Below are positions 52,361 to 64,000 of a DNA stretch of 64,000 nt, piece after piece. Source of the stretch: Paramecium tetraurelia (Eukaryota > Ciliophora > Oligohymenophorea > Peniculida > Parameciidae); contig NW_001798970.1 of the NCBI RefSeq assembly GCF_000165425.1, forward strand, positions 1,453 to 65,452, written 5' to 3'. A model generated the notes under the pieces. The model was given only the letters and a program-made list of their open reading frames with translations, did not search any database and was not told the origin of the DNA. Position 1 is the stretch's first letter; each line of letters begins with the position of its first letter. Made by a program: the position numbers and the translations under genes.

Positions 52361-54342
52361 TCAAACTATTTTGTGAAATCTTACTGAGACAGAAACCCAA
52401 ACAGCATAGATATCTTCTGGATAAATCTCCATCTTCACTCTAACAGCATGGTATGTTTGATCTCCTCTTGCAGTGAGCACTTCTCCACCAACAGGAGATG
52501 TTTTGATATCCTCCAACATCTTCTAAATGTTCATGTGATTGAAACAAATTGGAAAACTCATAAATGTATGTCCTTCAGGTATATAAGTTCTAATAGCAGA
52601 TTGAAATTCAGTTTATGCAAATTGCAATCCTATTGTCAATAGTGATACTAAATACCTGTGATCTTTTCAGTTTCATAATTGGCCAAGGCTATCTACATTA
52701 TGCTTCCCAGTTTTTCATCATATCTAGTAGCCAAATTAATTACTAACACTAGGATAATTAATACTTTTTCTGTAGCTTCCTATGGCTTCCCTGAGTTATA
52801 ACTCTAACTTCGGTTCCAATTCATCAGCATGCATTGTTTATCTCAATAAGATCAATTAGAAATTTTGTGGTTTTAATAGGCTAAGTTCATTTGGATCAAC
52901 AGCCTTCCATTTAGTATAGTCTTCGATATTGAGATCAGTTCTTAGCACAGAATCGTTTTCTTAGATATTTGCATAAAAACACTTATGATTAAAAATACAC
53001 CCAATTCTTTTATATAACTAAGGAACCTATTTTATTGTATTATCTTTAAAAATACCTTGGGATCATTAAGTTGAAACTTATGACCAGTCAAAGGTTCCCA
53101 GAAGTTGTATGTATATTCAGCCTGTTTCTAATTTGGCTATTTTGGTTTCTGTAATCTCGTCATAACCCATCCATGAGGCCTATCAGCTGTAGAACCGAAT
53201 ACAACATATGCATCTAAATTAAACCCAAGAAAGAATGAGCACAATAATAAGCAATGGTCCTCAAAATCTCCACCTTTCAAAGCTAAAAATGTTGGAAACC
53301 TATGCCAAACCTCTAATCGATCTCCAGATGGTCCTCTATCCGAAGTCTTCATGGGTATCAGACTTACAAATCTGGCAGCGTGATTAGGACTCATGATCCC
53401 TCTTACACTTTGTAATTCCCTTATAAAAGTGCTAGATGGTCTCCATATTCCATCTTGAGATTCTGAATACAATTTAATTGGTCGAACAGATAATTTAAGT
53501 TCTTTAAAATCATTCCACCAAGCATTGCCATAAGTATGAAATCTATCAGATATTTAATTGATCACAGATTTCTCTTTGGAAAGTTATGAAACCACTATGT
53601 TTTCTGGAAGCAATACTAACCCAGTTTTTGGTAATAATTCCAAATGAATTTGAAGTATACCAACATGATTCTTCCTTTCATTTTGCATTTTTGTATTATA
53701 AGTAGTTGGAAGTTCTATATTCAATGAAATATTGCCATAACATAATAGAAATCGCCATTCGATTAATTTTTGTGAAAACAACTTTCTTTATCCATTTTAA
53801 ATTTAAATTACGCATAACTCAATAGGGTGATCTAATTTGCTTAAAGTCAACAAATCTACATTAGCCTTTTGAGCTTCAGTTCTCAAATCAAACAAAAATA
53901 GTTCGTTAAACTCAGGTTCTACTGTGGCATCAACTGTTGCAGATGCAAATCTCTGACCGCAAAAACTTAAATATAACTACAATTTCTAATTTTGAGGTTC
54001 AATAAAATCCAAGAATGCTCTTCCTTTGTATATACGCAAACTAACTGAGCGATAATTAATACGATCTGGGTCTACGAATGTAAGCTTAATATTCTCATTT
54101 GATCATACTTGTTTATTTTATTTACTAAATTCATCAATTTCATCCAAATGTTTGATATCCAAGATGAGATTATCGATGAGATTTGTTTCTCTGAGTAATT
54201 TGGTCAATTTTTCATTATCCAAATCATCAATTTGAATTTTTTCACTTTCGATTTTCTTCTTCAATTTATCAAACACTTCACCCTTATCGAAATAATTGTT
54301 GATTAGTTATCGAATTTTAGTTATTTGTTCTTTGGAATACAT
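52361..54342 (-). CDS. CEP76: CEP76-like centrosomal/basal-body protein
   Basis: 626 residues after introns of 24, 29, 22 and 26 nt (human CEP76 659). The N-terminus (KIRQLINNYFDKGEVFDKL) matches the helical start of CEP76, then a C2-like region, then the transglutaminase-like core with AARFVSLIPM, LKGGDFEDHCLLLCSFFLGF, DAYVVFGS and PHGWVMTRL. The C-terminal part (FMSFPICFNHMNIQKMLEDI; ARGDQTYHAVRVKM; EDIYAVWV) fits as well. In animals CEP76 restrains centriole reduplication. The Cys-His-Asp triad of active transglutaminases is not complete. Its start codon is 23 bp from that of RPB12. Confidence 0.9.
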
Positions 54343-54365
54343 ATTTTAAATATATAAATTAATTA
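54343..54365. promoter_or_regulatory. 23-bp divergent start-to-start region
   Basis: Twenty-three bases, all A or T, lie between the start codons of CEP76 (-) and RPB12 (+). Both genes must share or overlap their core promoters here. Confidence 0.6.
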
Positions 54366-54553
54366 ATGGACATATAAGACGCCTCTAGAGTTGTTTACAT
54401 TTGTGGAAGTAAGTTACCTATGCTAAAATAGAGTGTGGAAAGGATGTTTAACTTGAAGCCAAAGACATAGTCAGATGTCAATGTGGCTATAGAATCCTAT
54501 ATAAAAAAAGAAAGGCAGATCCAAAGAATCCCCCTTAGTATGAAGCAATCTGA
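54366..54553 (+). CDS. RPB12: RNA polymerase I/II/III shared subunit RPB12 (RPABC4)
   Basis: 54 residues with one 23-nt intron inside the Zn ribbon. Reads YICGKCGKDVQLE then IVRCQCGYRILYKKR. This is the small zinc-ribbon subunit common to the three nuclear RNA polymerases (human RPABC4 58 aa, ICGEC...RCRECGYRIMYKKR). The first half-site is CxxC, but the second is Cys-Gln-Cys, one residue shorter than usual. The tail continues RKADPKNPPQYEAI instead of the usual short hydrophobic end. Identity is certain enough from the GYRILYKKR block and size. Confidence 0.88.
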
Positions 54554-54814
54554 ATTATTATCATTTATGTATGCCAATATACACTTCTAATCAACTAAAA
54601 CTTAATCATTCGACCTCTTCATACAAACCTGATTGCAACTAAAATTTTAGTAAAATAGGTTTGTAATATTTAAGCATTAAATAAGGATTATGCAAAAATT
54701 TACATTCCAATTTCACATCAATCGCAGTATTAGGATCTTTAATGATTAAATATTACTCTTTATAAATTATCTGAGTAAAGAGAAATGATAATAAATATCT
54801 TTGTTTACGTATTA

Positions 54815-56205
54815 ATGCAACAAGAAATTTAAGCATTCCTCCTTGTTCCCAAGGATTCTGATTTCACCATCAAAAACATACCATTCGGTGTTGCATCCAA
54901 AGCTGATGGTCTTCCCTTTCCAGCCACCATCATAGGTAATTCTTACTCGCTAATTCAATTAGGTGATTCTGTGATCAATTTGGCCAAACTTGAAGAATTG
55001 GGATATTTTAACGGACCTCTATTTTCTACTTTAGGATCGAAAGTCTTTGATAATGGAAATTTAAACAAATTTGTTTCACTCTCAAGACCATATTGGAAAG
55101 AAGTCAGATCTTAGATCCAATCTTTATTTTCAACTGGAAGCCAATTGGAAAATAATAAAGAAGTCTTGGCTTAGGTTATCACACCTGTTCAAGATAGTAA
55201 ATAATTAATATTAAGTAGCCAAAAATCATTTGCCAATCACAATTGGAGAATACACAGATTTTTATTCTTCTAAGAATCATGCTTTTAATATGGGATCTAT
55301 TATCAGAGGACCTGACAATGCCATGCAACCAAATTGGTACCATTTGCCTGTTGGATATCATGGAAGAAGATCATCAATTGTTGTTGATGGAACAGATATA
55401 AGAAGACCTTGGGGTTAAGTTAAGGCTCCAACAGCTGAGAAACCATCATTCACTAAGTGCAAAAGACTAGATTATGAATTAGAAATCGGAGCAGTTATCG
55501 GAGGAGCTCCAAACAATTTGGGAGAACCAATTAGAGTCAATCAAGCTGAAGATAGAGTCTTTGGGTTTGTGATTCTAAATGATTGGTCAGCCAGAGATGT
55601 TCAGGTCTGGGAGTATGTTCCCCTAGGTCCTTTTGGAGCCAAAAACTTTGCATCCACCATATCTCCTTGGATTGTTACCATCGAAGCCTTAGAACCATTC
55701 CGCATTTAATTACCAGAATAAGATCCAGAACCATTCGTCTACTTAAAAGAGAAGAAGTACTTTTCAATTCATAATGAAGTCATACATCTTTCGATATTAA
55801 TTTGGAAGTCCTCATTGGAACAGAGAAGACTCCAGAATTGGAACATTTTACTACCAGCAATTTTAAGTATATGTATTGGAGTGTGAATCAATAAATTGCT
55901 CATCATTCCGTTACTGGTTGCAATATTTAACCAGGAGATCTCTTTGGATCTGGAACAATCTCAGGAACTACTAAGGATGGCAGAGGATGTTTAATGGAAT
56001 ACACTTGGAATGGAAAGGAGCCTTTGGTATTGAAATCAGGTGAACAAAGATTGTTTTTGGAGGATGGCGATGTCCTTGAAATGAGGGGATTTGCAGGAGA
56101 GGGAGAGTAAGAATCATATATTTATATGTTAGAAATCGTGTTGGCTTTGGCAGATGCAAAGGAAAGATTTTACCTGCTTTAGATGAGAATTATTTCTAAT
56201 AATGA
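54815..56205 (+). CDS. FAH: Fumarylacetoacetase
   Basis: 439 residues after introns of 22, 23 and 26 nt (human 419). Clear family blocks: [19 protein letters not shown] (metal Asp and catalytic His), [27 protein letters not shown] (metal Glu pair), [20 protein letters not shown] (metal Asp), [26 protein letters not shown] and [13 protein letters not shown]. The enzyme cleaves fumarylacetoacetate to fumarate and acetoacetate, the last step of tyrosine breakdown, in the cytosol. All metal and catalytic residues are present. The two C-terminal introns are needed to keep SFDINLEV and GFGRCKGK in frame. Confidence 0.95.
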
Positions 56206-56245
56206 AAGTTAAATATTATCAATATTAAAATTTATATTAAAAAAT

Positions 56246-56453
56246 ATGGGCAAAAAGACAACATTACTCTTTAAGTTAGTGAGTTCAGCTGGCACAGGGT
56301 TTTATTATTATGGAGAGAAGAGCACAAAGTAATTGGAGCATTATTAAAATAAGGAAAGTGGGCTCTAAATTGATTTTAAGAAAGTATGATCCAATGGTCA
56401 ACCAATATGTTATCTTCACAGAGTCTAAATTAGCATCAGGAAAGAAAAAGTGA
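56246..56453 (+). CDS. MRPL33: Mitochondrial ribosomal protein bL33m
   Basis: 60 residues with one 25-nt intron after STK. The order KLVSSAGTGFYYYGEKS then LILRKYDPMVNQYVIFTES is that of bL33 (AGTGF...LRKYDPVVKQHVLF). It binds the large subunit rRNA near the E site of the mitochondrial ribosome. Lacks zinc-binding Cys, as in the C- form. A nuclear gene placed 40 nt after the FAH stop codon, same strand. Confidence 0.88.
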
Positions 56454-56936
56454 TTTAATAAGACATAGCAAAATATATAATTGTAATTTAATCTTATTTA
56501 AAGAAAAGCGATTATTTTTTTATTTAATCATTTTCCTATTTTATAACCTACCTTCATACAGTAATCTGCACAAACATTTATTTCACCTTTTCCCTACTCT
56601 AAGGTTCGTTATTTTCATATTCTAAGATATCAAGAAATATTTAAAAATCTTCCACAATTAATTTAAAATCAATTATAAAGTAAGCAAACGAAAAAATTAA
56701 GGGTGAATTTATTAATTATACACAGATTGTTGATACTCTAGCGTTACTGTAGCTGTAATTTAATAGGAATCCTAAATTAACTCAAAGATATTCAGAAATA
56801 TTTTTAAGTCCTTTTTAATGAATTAAGCAAGAGAAATTACGTTTCTTTGTGTTCTGAGAACATTCTTCAAACTGTTATAAATATTCTTAGAATAAGCCTA
56901 AGATTATTTTAATCAATAATTATATAATATTCTTCC
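56454..56936. other. Interval with open + strand frames, gene content unresolved
   Basis: One + frame stays open (TGA-free) from about 56,600 into the small ORF at 56,937, and a second reads as plausible protein near 56,690-56,815. No ATG exists between 56,454 and ~56,817, so any gene here would need a first exon elsewhere. Could equally be AT-rich spacer. Confidence 0.35.
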
Positions 56937-57164
56937 ATGAATTCAGGTAACCAACGAAAACACAGAAATATCTTGTAAGCCTACATAAATACTGTCTAAT
57001 TTGAAGAAGAAACTCAGCAGATGTCAGGAAATATCAATTCAAGCTAACAATTCTTTGATTATTCCAAGAAGTATAGTCCATCTTTATTTAGAATAAAAAC
57101 GATCGACAAATTTTTGAGGGATCTTCAGAGCCTAAAACAGATGCCTTTCTATAAAACTGAATGA
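56937..57164 (+). CDS. Possible small hypothetical gene
   Basis: 75 codons from ATG 56937 to TGA 57162. The sequence (MNSGNQRKHRNILQAYINTV..., ending QMPFYKTE) has a protein-like mix of charged and hydrophobic residues but no recognised domain. In a genome with a single stop codon ORFs of this length arise by chance, so support is weak. Confidence 0.3.
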
Positions 57165-57353
57165 ATTAGATGAATTTTTTTATGTTTATATTTTTAAAAG
57201 TTGAAATATTTTTGAGAAGTCCAAATAAATCTTAATATTTACAAGAAAAGCATTACATTTTGGGAATTGTAGAGAATAAGATCACTTCATTTCTAAAAAT
57301 AGATAAAATTTTGTTTATATAAGTTTTAATCAATATACTGTGTTTAATAAAAT

Positions 57354-59539
57354 TCAATATTTTTTTTATGAGGCACTTTACGGTCTTACCATTCTACCAG
57401 AACTTGAGGAAGGATCATCTAAAAATTAGGATTCTTTAATACTTGCTTTATTTTGACTTAGCATTGGGTATTTGAATCCAACCGTAGTTCCAACATATTT
57501 CTAATTATCCGTAGTGTAATTAACTTAATTTGGATCTAAATTTTTAGATTATATTTACTTAATTCATAAACTTCAGAATTTTCATAAACCAAATCTTTTG
57601 GCCTCAAATCTCCTCTTACTAATTTAGCCTAATTTAAGTCTTAGCTTTTCTTAGAATAACATTAATTATTACATCTAAAGTTTTTGTTAATTTAGTTTTT
57701 CCTGAGCAAACCAAGCATCTCTATGTAACAACTCTATGATTTCCGGTTAAGATGCTAACAGTTTCTTATTGATTTACACTAAATATATTAATGAAACCAT
57801 ACTATAGCAATGTTTGTAGATAATTAGAGAACTCCTCTAACTCCTTCATTCCTTTAGCTAGAATCCCATAATTTTCAGCCATGGTTTTATATTTTTCCTC
57901 TAAAGCTGTAAATTTAGCCTTGGTGTCTTCTTCATTTGCTTTTCTAAAGATTATTTAAAATATTAATACTCTGCAAGCTGTTTCTATAGGTCAGAGTTAT
58001 CATTCGATGTCATTTATTTCATATACTTTCTCATTTTTTTATCAAGATCTTATAAACCTTCCATCTTCTTTTTTAAATCAGCTATATCATTTAATAGGTT
58101 TCTGATGAACATCTCAAAAGACATGTTCTCTCCACAAGCTTAGCCAACAATTTGTAATATTCTTGCTCTTAATAAACTCATAGGTTATGATAGCTCTTTA
58201 TCAATTATAGAGATAATATCTTCTTTTGATAATTATTATTATTAAGGCGCCTACTTCAAAAGATTTAATTGTTGAAGGAATCTTTGTTCATTGACATCAA
58301 TTTTTCTTTTCAATTCATTTTCTAATAATCTCAATTTGTTTTCTTAATCTGTATAATCACTTTTTAATCTTTTAATATCAGCTTCTAAAGAACAGACTTT
58401 GTGAGGATCAACATCACTTTTTCCTCCTTTTGCTTGTCCATCAAAGTTTTCAGTCTTAATTTTTAATTCTTCAATGTCTTTTCTATTTTATTCTCCCCTA
58501 TATTAGCAATCAGCAATTTTATCATCCATTGATTTGATTTAAGGTATCAATTTTTCTAATTACAAAATGGCATCCATTTTTCTGGACAATTCACCTACTT
58601 TATTTTAAAGATCAACAGTTCTATCACTTAGTATTTATTTTGTTTGTTCAAATTTTTCAAGGGGTGTATATTTCTGTTAGATTGTATCATTCATTTCTTT
58701 CAATTGAATTCTTAATGTTTTGAAATTGTCTTGATTTCTTTCTTCATTGTATTGAAATTTGGCCTTCAATTCAACCATCTCATTTTAAATTCCCTTGATG
58801 CCTTCATCTTTTTATTTGGCTATGTCTCTCATAACTCTATCATAAACACCTTAGCAGGATGATTCCACAAATTTGTCATTGATTCTTTATTGCAATAACT
58901 TTTCACAATCACTTATTTTCCATAATGTTTTTTTCTCTAACTCATTAATACTTTATTGTAACTGATTTTAATTTTAAGTTGCTGATCTCTCCTGATCCTA
59001 AAATCGTTTAGTAAGTTTCTTATTTAAATCATCAATTTGATCTGACAATTTAGTTTTTTGTTCTTTCAAACCCTTATCCAAATCATCTTTCAATGCTCGT
59101 TTCATAAGATCAGCCTCCAATTTGTTGAGTTTAGCTTCCCAATCTTTACTTCGTTTGAATAGATACGCCATTCCTTAACCGAACACTCGCTCTTTGTTGA
59201 TCACCATACAGATGGCATTCTCTATTTGATCTGATCCATTTTCAGCCAATGGTTTCTCCAACTAAAAAGAAACCTATTGTTCGAATTCTGGATCACGAAG
59301 AGACATTGATCTTGCAGTTCTCTGCAAATAGGTTTCATACTATTTCTTACATGATTAAATCATACATCTTGCAATTTCAGTACTTGATTCAATTAGATTT
59401 ATAAGTTGTTTAAATAGGAAGAATGCCCATTAACTGTGTTAGTAACTTTCTCTAAATAACTTTTAAGTTGTTCAGCTCTTAGGTCAACTTAAAAAAGTGT
59501 CTCCTCCAATAATAGAGTTGCTGCTTGTTATGCTTTCAT
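57354..59539 (-). CDS. Long coiled-coil protein
   Basis: 694 residues after introns of 29, 26, 23 and 23 nt. A short N-terminal helical domain (FLFKQLINLIESSTEIARCM) precedes a nearly unbroken coiled coil (~residues 100-540). Near residue 570 a possible zinc or disulfide pair appears (RCLVCSGKTKLTKTL), and the C-terminus is Ser-rich (DDPSSSSGRMVRP). No motor or enzyme motif. Probably structural, perhaps cytoskeletal; family unknown. Start is the first ATG of the open frame, 43 nt downstream (in transcript order) of nothing but spacer. Confidence 0.7.
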
Positions 59540-59582
59540 TAATTTACAAAATTTATAATATATTAACTTATTATTATATTAA

Positions 59583-62179
59583 TCATTTCTTTATAACATT
59601 GTTCCGCCTATTATATGTAATCAAGTCCACTGTACATTTAGTGGCTCTAACTTATCTAATTATTTGAGCAGGATACAAAACGTAACACAAAAACTATGTA
59701 ATAATTCTTAATTTATTTTTATCCAAATTGATCTTGACATTACTAAAATTAAACTTAGGATTGTAATGGATGAAATTCTGAGGCTAATCAAATTCCAGCG
59801 TTGTGATCAACGGCGTCTCTAAATTCTTCTTGATATAGTAATCTAAAGTGTCTAATAATTTCAAATCTATGCCTCCTATTTATTTTAAATAGTCATATCT
59901 TATCTGCATCTATTTCAATTATGATAATTTGCTAAAATAATTAGTTTTTGCTCTAAATGACTCAAATGCATGTATGATAAATTGAGGATATGATCTATTA
60001 ATCATCACTACTTTACGAACCAAACATTAGAATTTTTTTTTAATTTACTTCGTTGCTTTTATCCCCAGCTTGATATTTTTATAGCAATCCAAACTGTTGA
60101 TTAGAATTTGATCATCTATCTTTTCAGGTAAATCGTATATACGAACAATATCACTATTTTACTGCTGTATAATAAAAGCATTTTTCTCTAGTGACTATTT
60201 CATAAGCTTTGCATTTTAACTGATCTTTCCCCTCAGATGAAATTTTCGACCTTATTATGAATCAATCGTAAATTATTTAATTAATTTTTCTTTGTCTGCT
60301 ACATAATGTACCTATGGACACTCCTTTGAAAAATGGTAATTTGACTTGCAAATATAACAACTTCTTGGGAATATACTAGTTTCATTCCCATTAAATATCA
60401 AATAATCCTTTATTTAACAATATATTTCATAATCTGCTGGGTATTTTGCTAAGATTTTCAAGAATTTCCTTTGCGATAAAGTCATGACCAATGAAAATCC
60501 TTAGCTTTTATATATTTCTGGTTATTCATTACCCAATAAAAAGGATATTAAGCCTAGAGTATTACCCTTAGAAAAAGATTTCAACTTCAAATTGCACTAT
60601 CTATCCCCAAATAACTCTATTTTGCCCTATTCAATGTAAACCAATTGATTTTTCTGAGCCACTAAAGATTCAGGAGGCAAAATCTTTCTCTTCAAAGACT
60701 TTATGAGTTCTGCCTTAAAAGCTGCAGTAAACCTGTACCTGAACAATGCACATTAATTCAAAATTATAGAATTGGATTCCTAAACTAATTTATTCCTTAA
60801 CATTTCCGACAATTAATTTATTATAACATTAACATCCTAGGCCTCTTATTCCTTGTCTAATTACCAAAAGTAATCCAAGTATTATCTGACTTCATGTTAC
60901 AAATTAAAGGGAATTTATTTTCGCTGCATAAATGAGTTGATAATTCTGAGCTTTCTTCTCTTGTCTTCGCCATATTCTGTGATATTTTGGACAATCATCC
61001 CAACTGTATTAATACTATAAGGAAGCTAAAGACTTGAACACACTATAAAAAAACAGCAAACTATTTTCTCTAGATTAGTTTAAGGAGTCACATCACCATA
61101 TCCAACTGTAAAGATGGTCACAGCAGAAAAATATACAGAATGTACATATTGAACAGTCCAGTCCTCATCTACTACTTTTTCCATCCAACTAGTACCATAT
61201 GCTCTATGACTATATTCTCCAATCTAATGTTATGAATAAATTATTAAATTACATAAAACCAAAAGCAAGAAAAGAAGTGGACCATAAAAAAAAGAGCACC
61301 AATCAGTTTTATCAACTCTAAAATTGATGAGGCTTTCTTATTCAAGTTTAATCCTTCTTCATAATAGATCAGGCACTCCTATATTGTACTATAATGAACC
61401 AAAAATGTTATTAGTGTTAGATATATTCTATAATCCTTTATTTTAATTTGAATTTCATCATCCTATGTCAAAATTAGATATATCAATATTTAAATTGTTG
61501 ACATCCATTCTAATCCATAGCACTTCAAGAAATTATGTTTGACTATCTTTTTTCTATCAGTTACTAATATCCCTTCAGTATAATAAGATGTATTTAGTCC
61601 CACTAATAAATCTCCTAATAGTATTAAAAGAAAAACAAATGATTAAATATAATAGAGATCAAACATGAAGGAGTATTTATTCCATACTACATCAAGAGGT
61701 ATTAGAAATAAAAAGTATAATCGAGAAACCAAAGATGCCAGATCCCAAACTATTTTAATAGGGGATTCTGGCTTGAATAATTCAACCCGGCCCAACCACA
61801 GGATTAAATTCCCAAAATAAGTAGCAATTAGTTTCTTCATCTTTTCTTAAAATCTAATTTTCAATTCCATCTCCATGTGAGTTGAAAGTAACTTGAAGTT
61901 CAAGTTGAATCCATGTTATTATTTTGATGCCGCATTATCTCCTACATAATCTAGCAACTCATTCGATATTGAACTATTGTCCTCCACTCTCTTCTTTAAA
62001 GAATTAAAAAATCTTCTAACATATACAAACTTCCTCTCTGATTTAGTAGGTGGACTTTTAAAGGAATCTGAAAAAAAATGATGACCTAAACTACTGTGAT
62101 TTTGAAACTAGCCTACTATTTCGCTCTATTCAGTATTGAAATAAACCCTATTTTTTGGTGTTTTCCCTTCCTAAATCAT
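59583..62179 (-). CDS. K+ channel with cyclic-nucleotide-binding region and CCHC zinc knuckle
   Basis: About 850 residues. A hydrophilic N-terminus of ~130 residues is followed by six membrane segments. The pore (VTIFTVGYGDVTP, ~61,100) has the potassium filter GYG. A C-linker and a cyclic-nucleotide-binding-like domain follow at ~60,750-60,380. Right after it stands a zinc knuckle CX2CX4HX4C (CYICKSNYHFSKEC, 60,318-60,359). The C-terminus is basic. Members of the EAG/HCN/CNG superfamily set membrane potential; ciliates have many. Ligand and gating unknown. Confidence 0.87.
60318..60359 (-). other. CCHC zinc knuckle in K+ channel tail
   Basis: Residues CYICKSNYHFSKEC: exact CX2CX4HX4C spacing. 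Confidence 0.75.
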
Positions 62180-62663
62180 AAAATCCTATATAATAAATAA
62201 AATTAATGAGACAATAACCTTAAAAACACAAAGATTTCAATGTTGAATTTGAAATATAATGAAATATCATAAATTAGACTAAAAATTTCAAAGGTTTTTC
62301 TATTTTTGTATTTTTTGTCAAAAATTATTGACATTATGTTTCATATTCAGATAAAAACTTAAAAAAATCAAAATTAAATTAATTGTATTTTTTACTTGAT
62401 AAATACATATTAATAATTGAAATTCCTCTGTCCATCTAGAATGCTTAGATTTCAGACTCTGTACTACTTCAATTATTGTGAAATTTAAGAAGTCTTTAAT
62501 TATTAAGATTTTAAATTCAGATAATTAAAAAAACGTTATCAAAATATTAAAATTAAAAATAAACTATATATATAAAATAAAACTGATTGATTTTACATTA
62601 TAATAGAGTTTTTTAAAATACTACAGAATATGAATAATAATCATATCACTCAATTAAATAATG
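62180..62663. other. Intergenic between tandem K+ channel genes
   Basis: AT-rich spacer between the end of the upstream channel gene (62,664) and the start of the next (62,179), both on -. No ORF or motif seen; should hold the promoter of the downstream gene. Confidence 0.5.
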
Positions 62664-64000
62664 TCATTTAACAACGTTATCAGCAGAAAAACATACTACT
62701 GGTTTTCTTTTATTCATTAATAAGAAAAATCCAACTGAAGATAGATTAAACTGTTTAATTATATCACCAGGATATTAAAAATACTAAATGAATTTTTTAA
62801 GTATATTTAGATTTTCGAGAAAGTTTTTCTATTTCACAATTGAAAAGTTATCTTTCCTAAAATAAAACTTATATGCTTTTGGACTTTCAAATTCTAAGTC
62901 GTCTATATACTATTTATTTGATAATTTTTATATGATTAATGACATATCAATTTGATACTTATCAAACTATTTGCTAGCTATTTAACTTATATTCTTACAT
63001 CTTTATTCTAAAATTTATAAAGTCATGCTAACCTACCGTTATTCTATCTGCTTTTCATATTGAACATATGTTTAAATTAAAAAATAAGGATAAACTTTAT
63101 TTATTGATATCAATTTATTAACAAGACGCTGAAACTTCTTTTTAATTAATTTTTAAGTTTGATCTTAAATTGAAAAATATCTTTCCCTTTTATTTTATTG
63201 ATGATGATGATTGATGTTCTAAAATGAAGTCGTTTATTTAATGTTACGTTTTAATTGCTAATCTTCATCTATGTTATACATGTGATCAAATCTATATAAT
63301 TAAAACAACATCGGCTCATCCTTCTGAATTAATAAAGCACATTATTCAAGCCTTTTTTTATTCAGAATTAATGAATTCACTTTTTTTCTACCTCTATCCA
63401 ATGGGTTCCTACATTGCTGCTAAGGATATAAATGTTTTTTAATGATAAACTCCTTATTCGGAACAAATTTGATTAATGGGCATTCAATTAATTTATGAGA
63501 TTGCTTCCCACAAGAAAAACATGTAACAGTGAAATACTAATCATCTTAATAAAATATCATTTTATCTCTTACAGCACAAAACAATTCTTAATCCTCTGGA
63601 TGTTCTTGTAATATTTTTAAAAAATTTCTCCGCTTTAATATCATGGCCTTAGTAAATCCAACACTTTTATAGCTCTCTAAAGACTCAGTACCCATTATAA
63701 AGTTCTTAATCCCAATGGAAGCCCCCTTATTAACAATCCCTAAATTTATCTTTCTACCTTCTTGTAAACAAATTTGAATTGAACCATCCTCAATATAATA
63801 GAGTAAGATATCATTAGTTGACTTTAAATCCTATTCTGGGGTTAGAAGCACTTCCTCCACCTCCTTAATTAATTGCCTTTTAAATTAATCACTAAATGGT
63901 ATTTTAAATAATGTGCACTGATCAAATATTTTCTGATGGGCTTCACCTATTAATTATTGTCTCAGAAATTCAGATAAAGAATCAATAATTTCCTTCTCTT
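62664..64000 (-). CDS. K+ channel C-terminal part, 5' end beyond the window
   Basis: About 440 residues remain, read without a clear intron. It begins in the cyclic-nucleotide-binding-like region (DILLYYIEDGSIQICL, then NKGASIGIKNFIMG), followed by a zinc knuckle CFSCGKQSHKLIEC (63,480-63,521) of exact CX2CX4HX4C spacing, then a basic tail to TGA 62,664-62,666. The same order as in the neighbouring gene marks it as a tandem paralogue. The membrane part lies outside the window, so the channel assignment rests on this likeness. Confidence 0.75.
63480..63521 (-). other. CCHC zinc knuckle, second channel
   Basis: Residues CFSCGKQSHKLIEC, same spacing and place as in the tandem paralogue. Confidence 0.75.

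Overview
The window reads as a macronuclear chromosome segment of a ciliate, most likely Paramecium (aurelia-like). Genes stay open only if TAA and TAG are read as glutamine and TGA is the sole stop. Nearly every gene also carries tiny GT...AG introns of about 20-31 nt, most starting GTA and ending TAG. The DNA is very AT-rich, genes lie tens of bases apart, and neighbours sit on either strand without operons. Gene models below were built by hand with this code and by splicing those introns; boundaries not fixed by homology are inferred.

Layout. 1-9.5 kb: a truncated kinase (-), a DRC3-like axonemal LRR protein (-), a GPR180/TMEM145-like membrane protein (+), a kinase with a putative PH-like N-terminus (+, apparent frameshift) and a TPR protein (-). 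10-16 kb: a possibly broken gene (+) and a 4 kb Cache-plus-VWA membrane protein (-). 16-25.5 kb: seven closely packed + strand genes, among them an Elp5-like protein, an FCP/SCP-type phosphatase and a RING/B-box protein. 25.5-31.5 kb: a solenoid protein (-), a small membrane protein, a YIPF protein and a Q/N-rich coiled-coil protein. 31.5-52.3 kb: two paralogous four-domain voltage-gated cation channels in opposite orientation, enclosing DNA polymerase delta subunit 2, a degenerate RecQ-like protein, a B-box protein, an EF-hand-like protein and a coiled-coil protein. 52.4-57.2 kb: CEP76, RNA polymerase subunit RPB12, fumarylacetoacetase and mitochondrial bL33. 57.3-64 kb: a coiled-coil protein and two tandem K+ channels with a cyclic-nucleotide-binding region followed by a CCHC zinc knuckle, the second cut by the window edge.

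The genes do not form one pathway. Recurring themes are ciliary or basal-body parts (DRC3, CEP76, perhaps the ADIP-like protein), membrane excitability (two four-domain channels, two K+ channels) and housekeeping (POLD2, RPB12, bL33m, FAH, YIPF). The points most worth a second look are the RecQ-like protein lacking its ATPase motifs, the all-aspartate pore of the four-domain channels, the zinc knuckle on the K+ channels, the RPB12 zinc ribbon with a CxC half-site, two start-to-start divergent gaps of about 20 bp, and several apparent frame disruptions.
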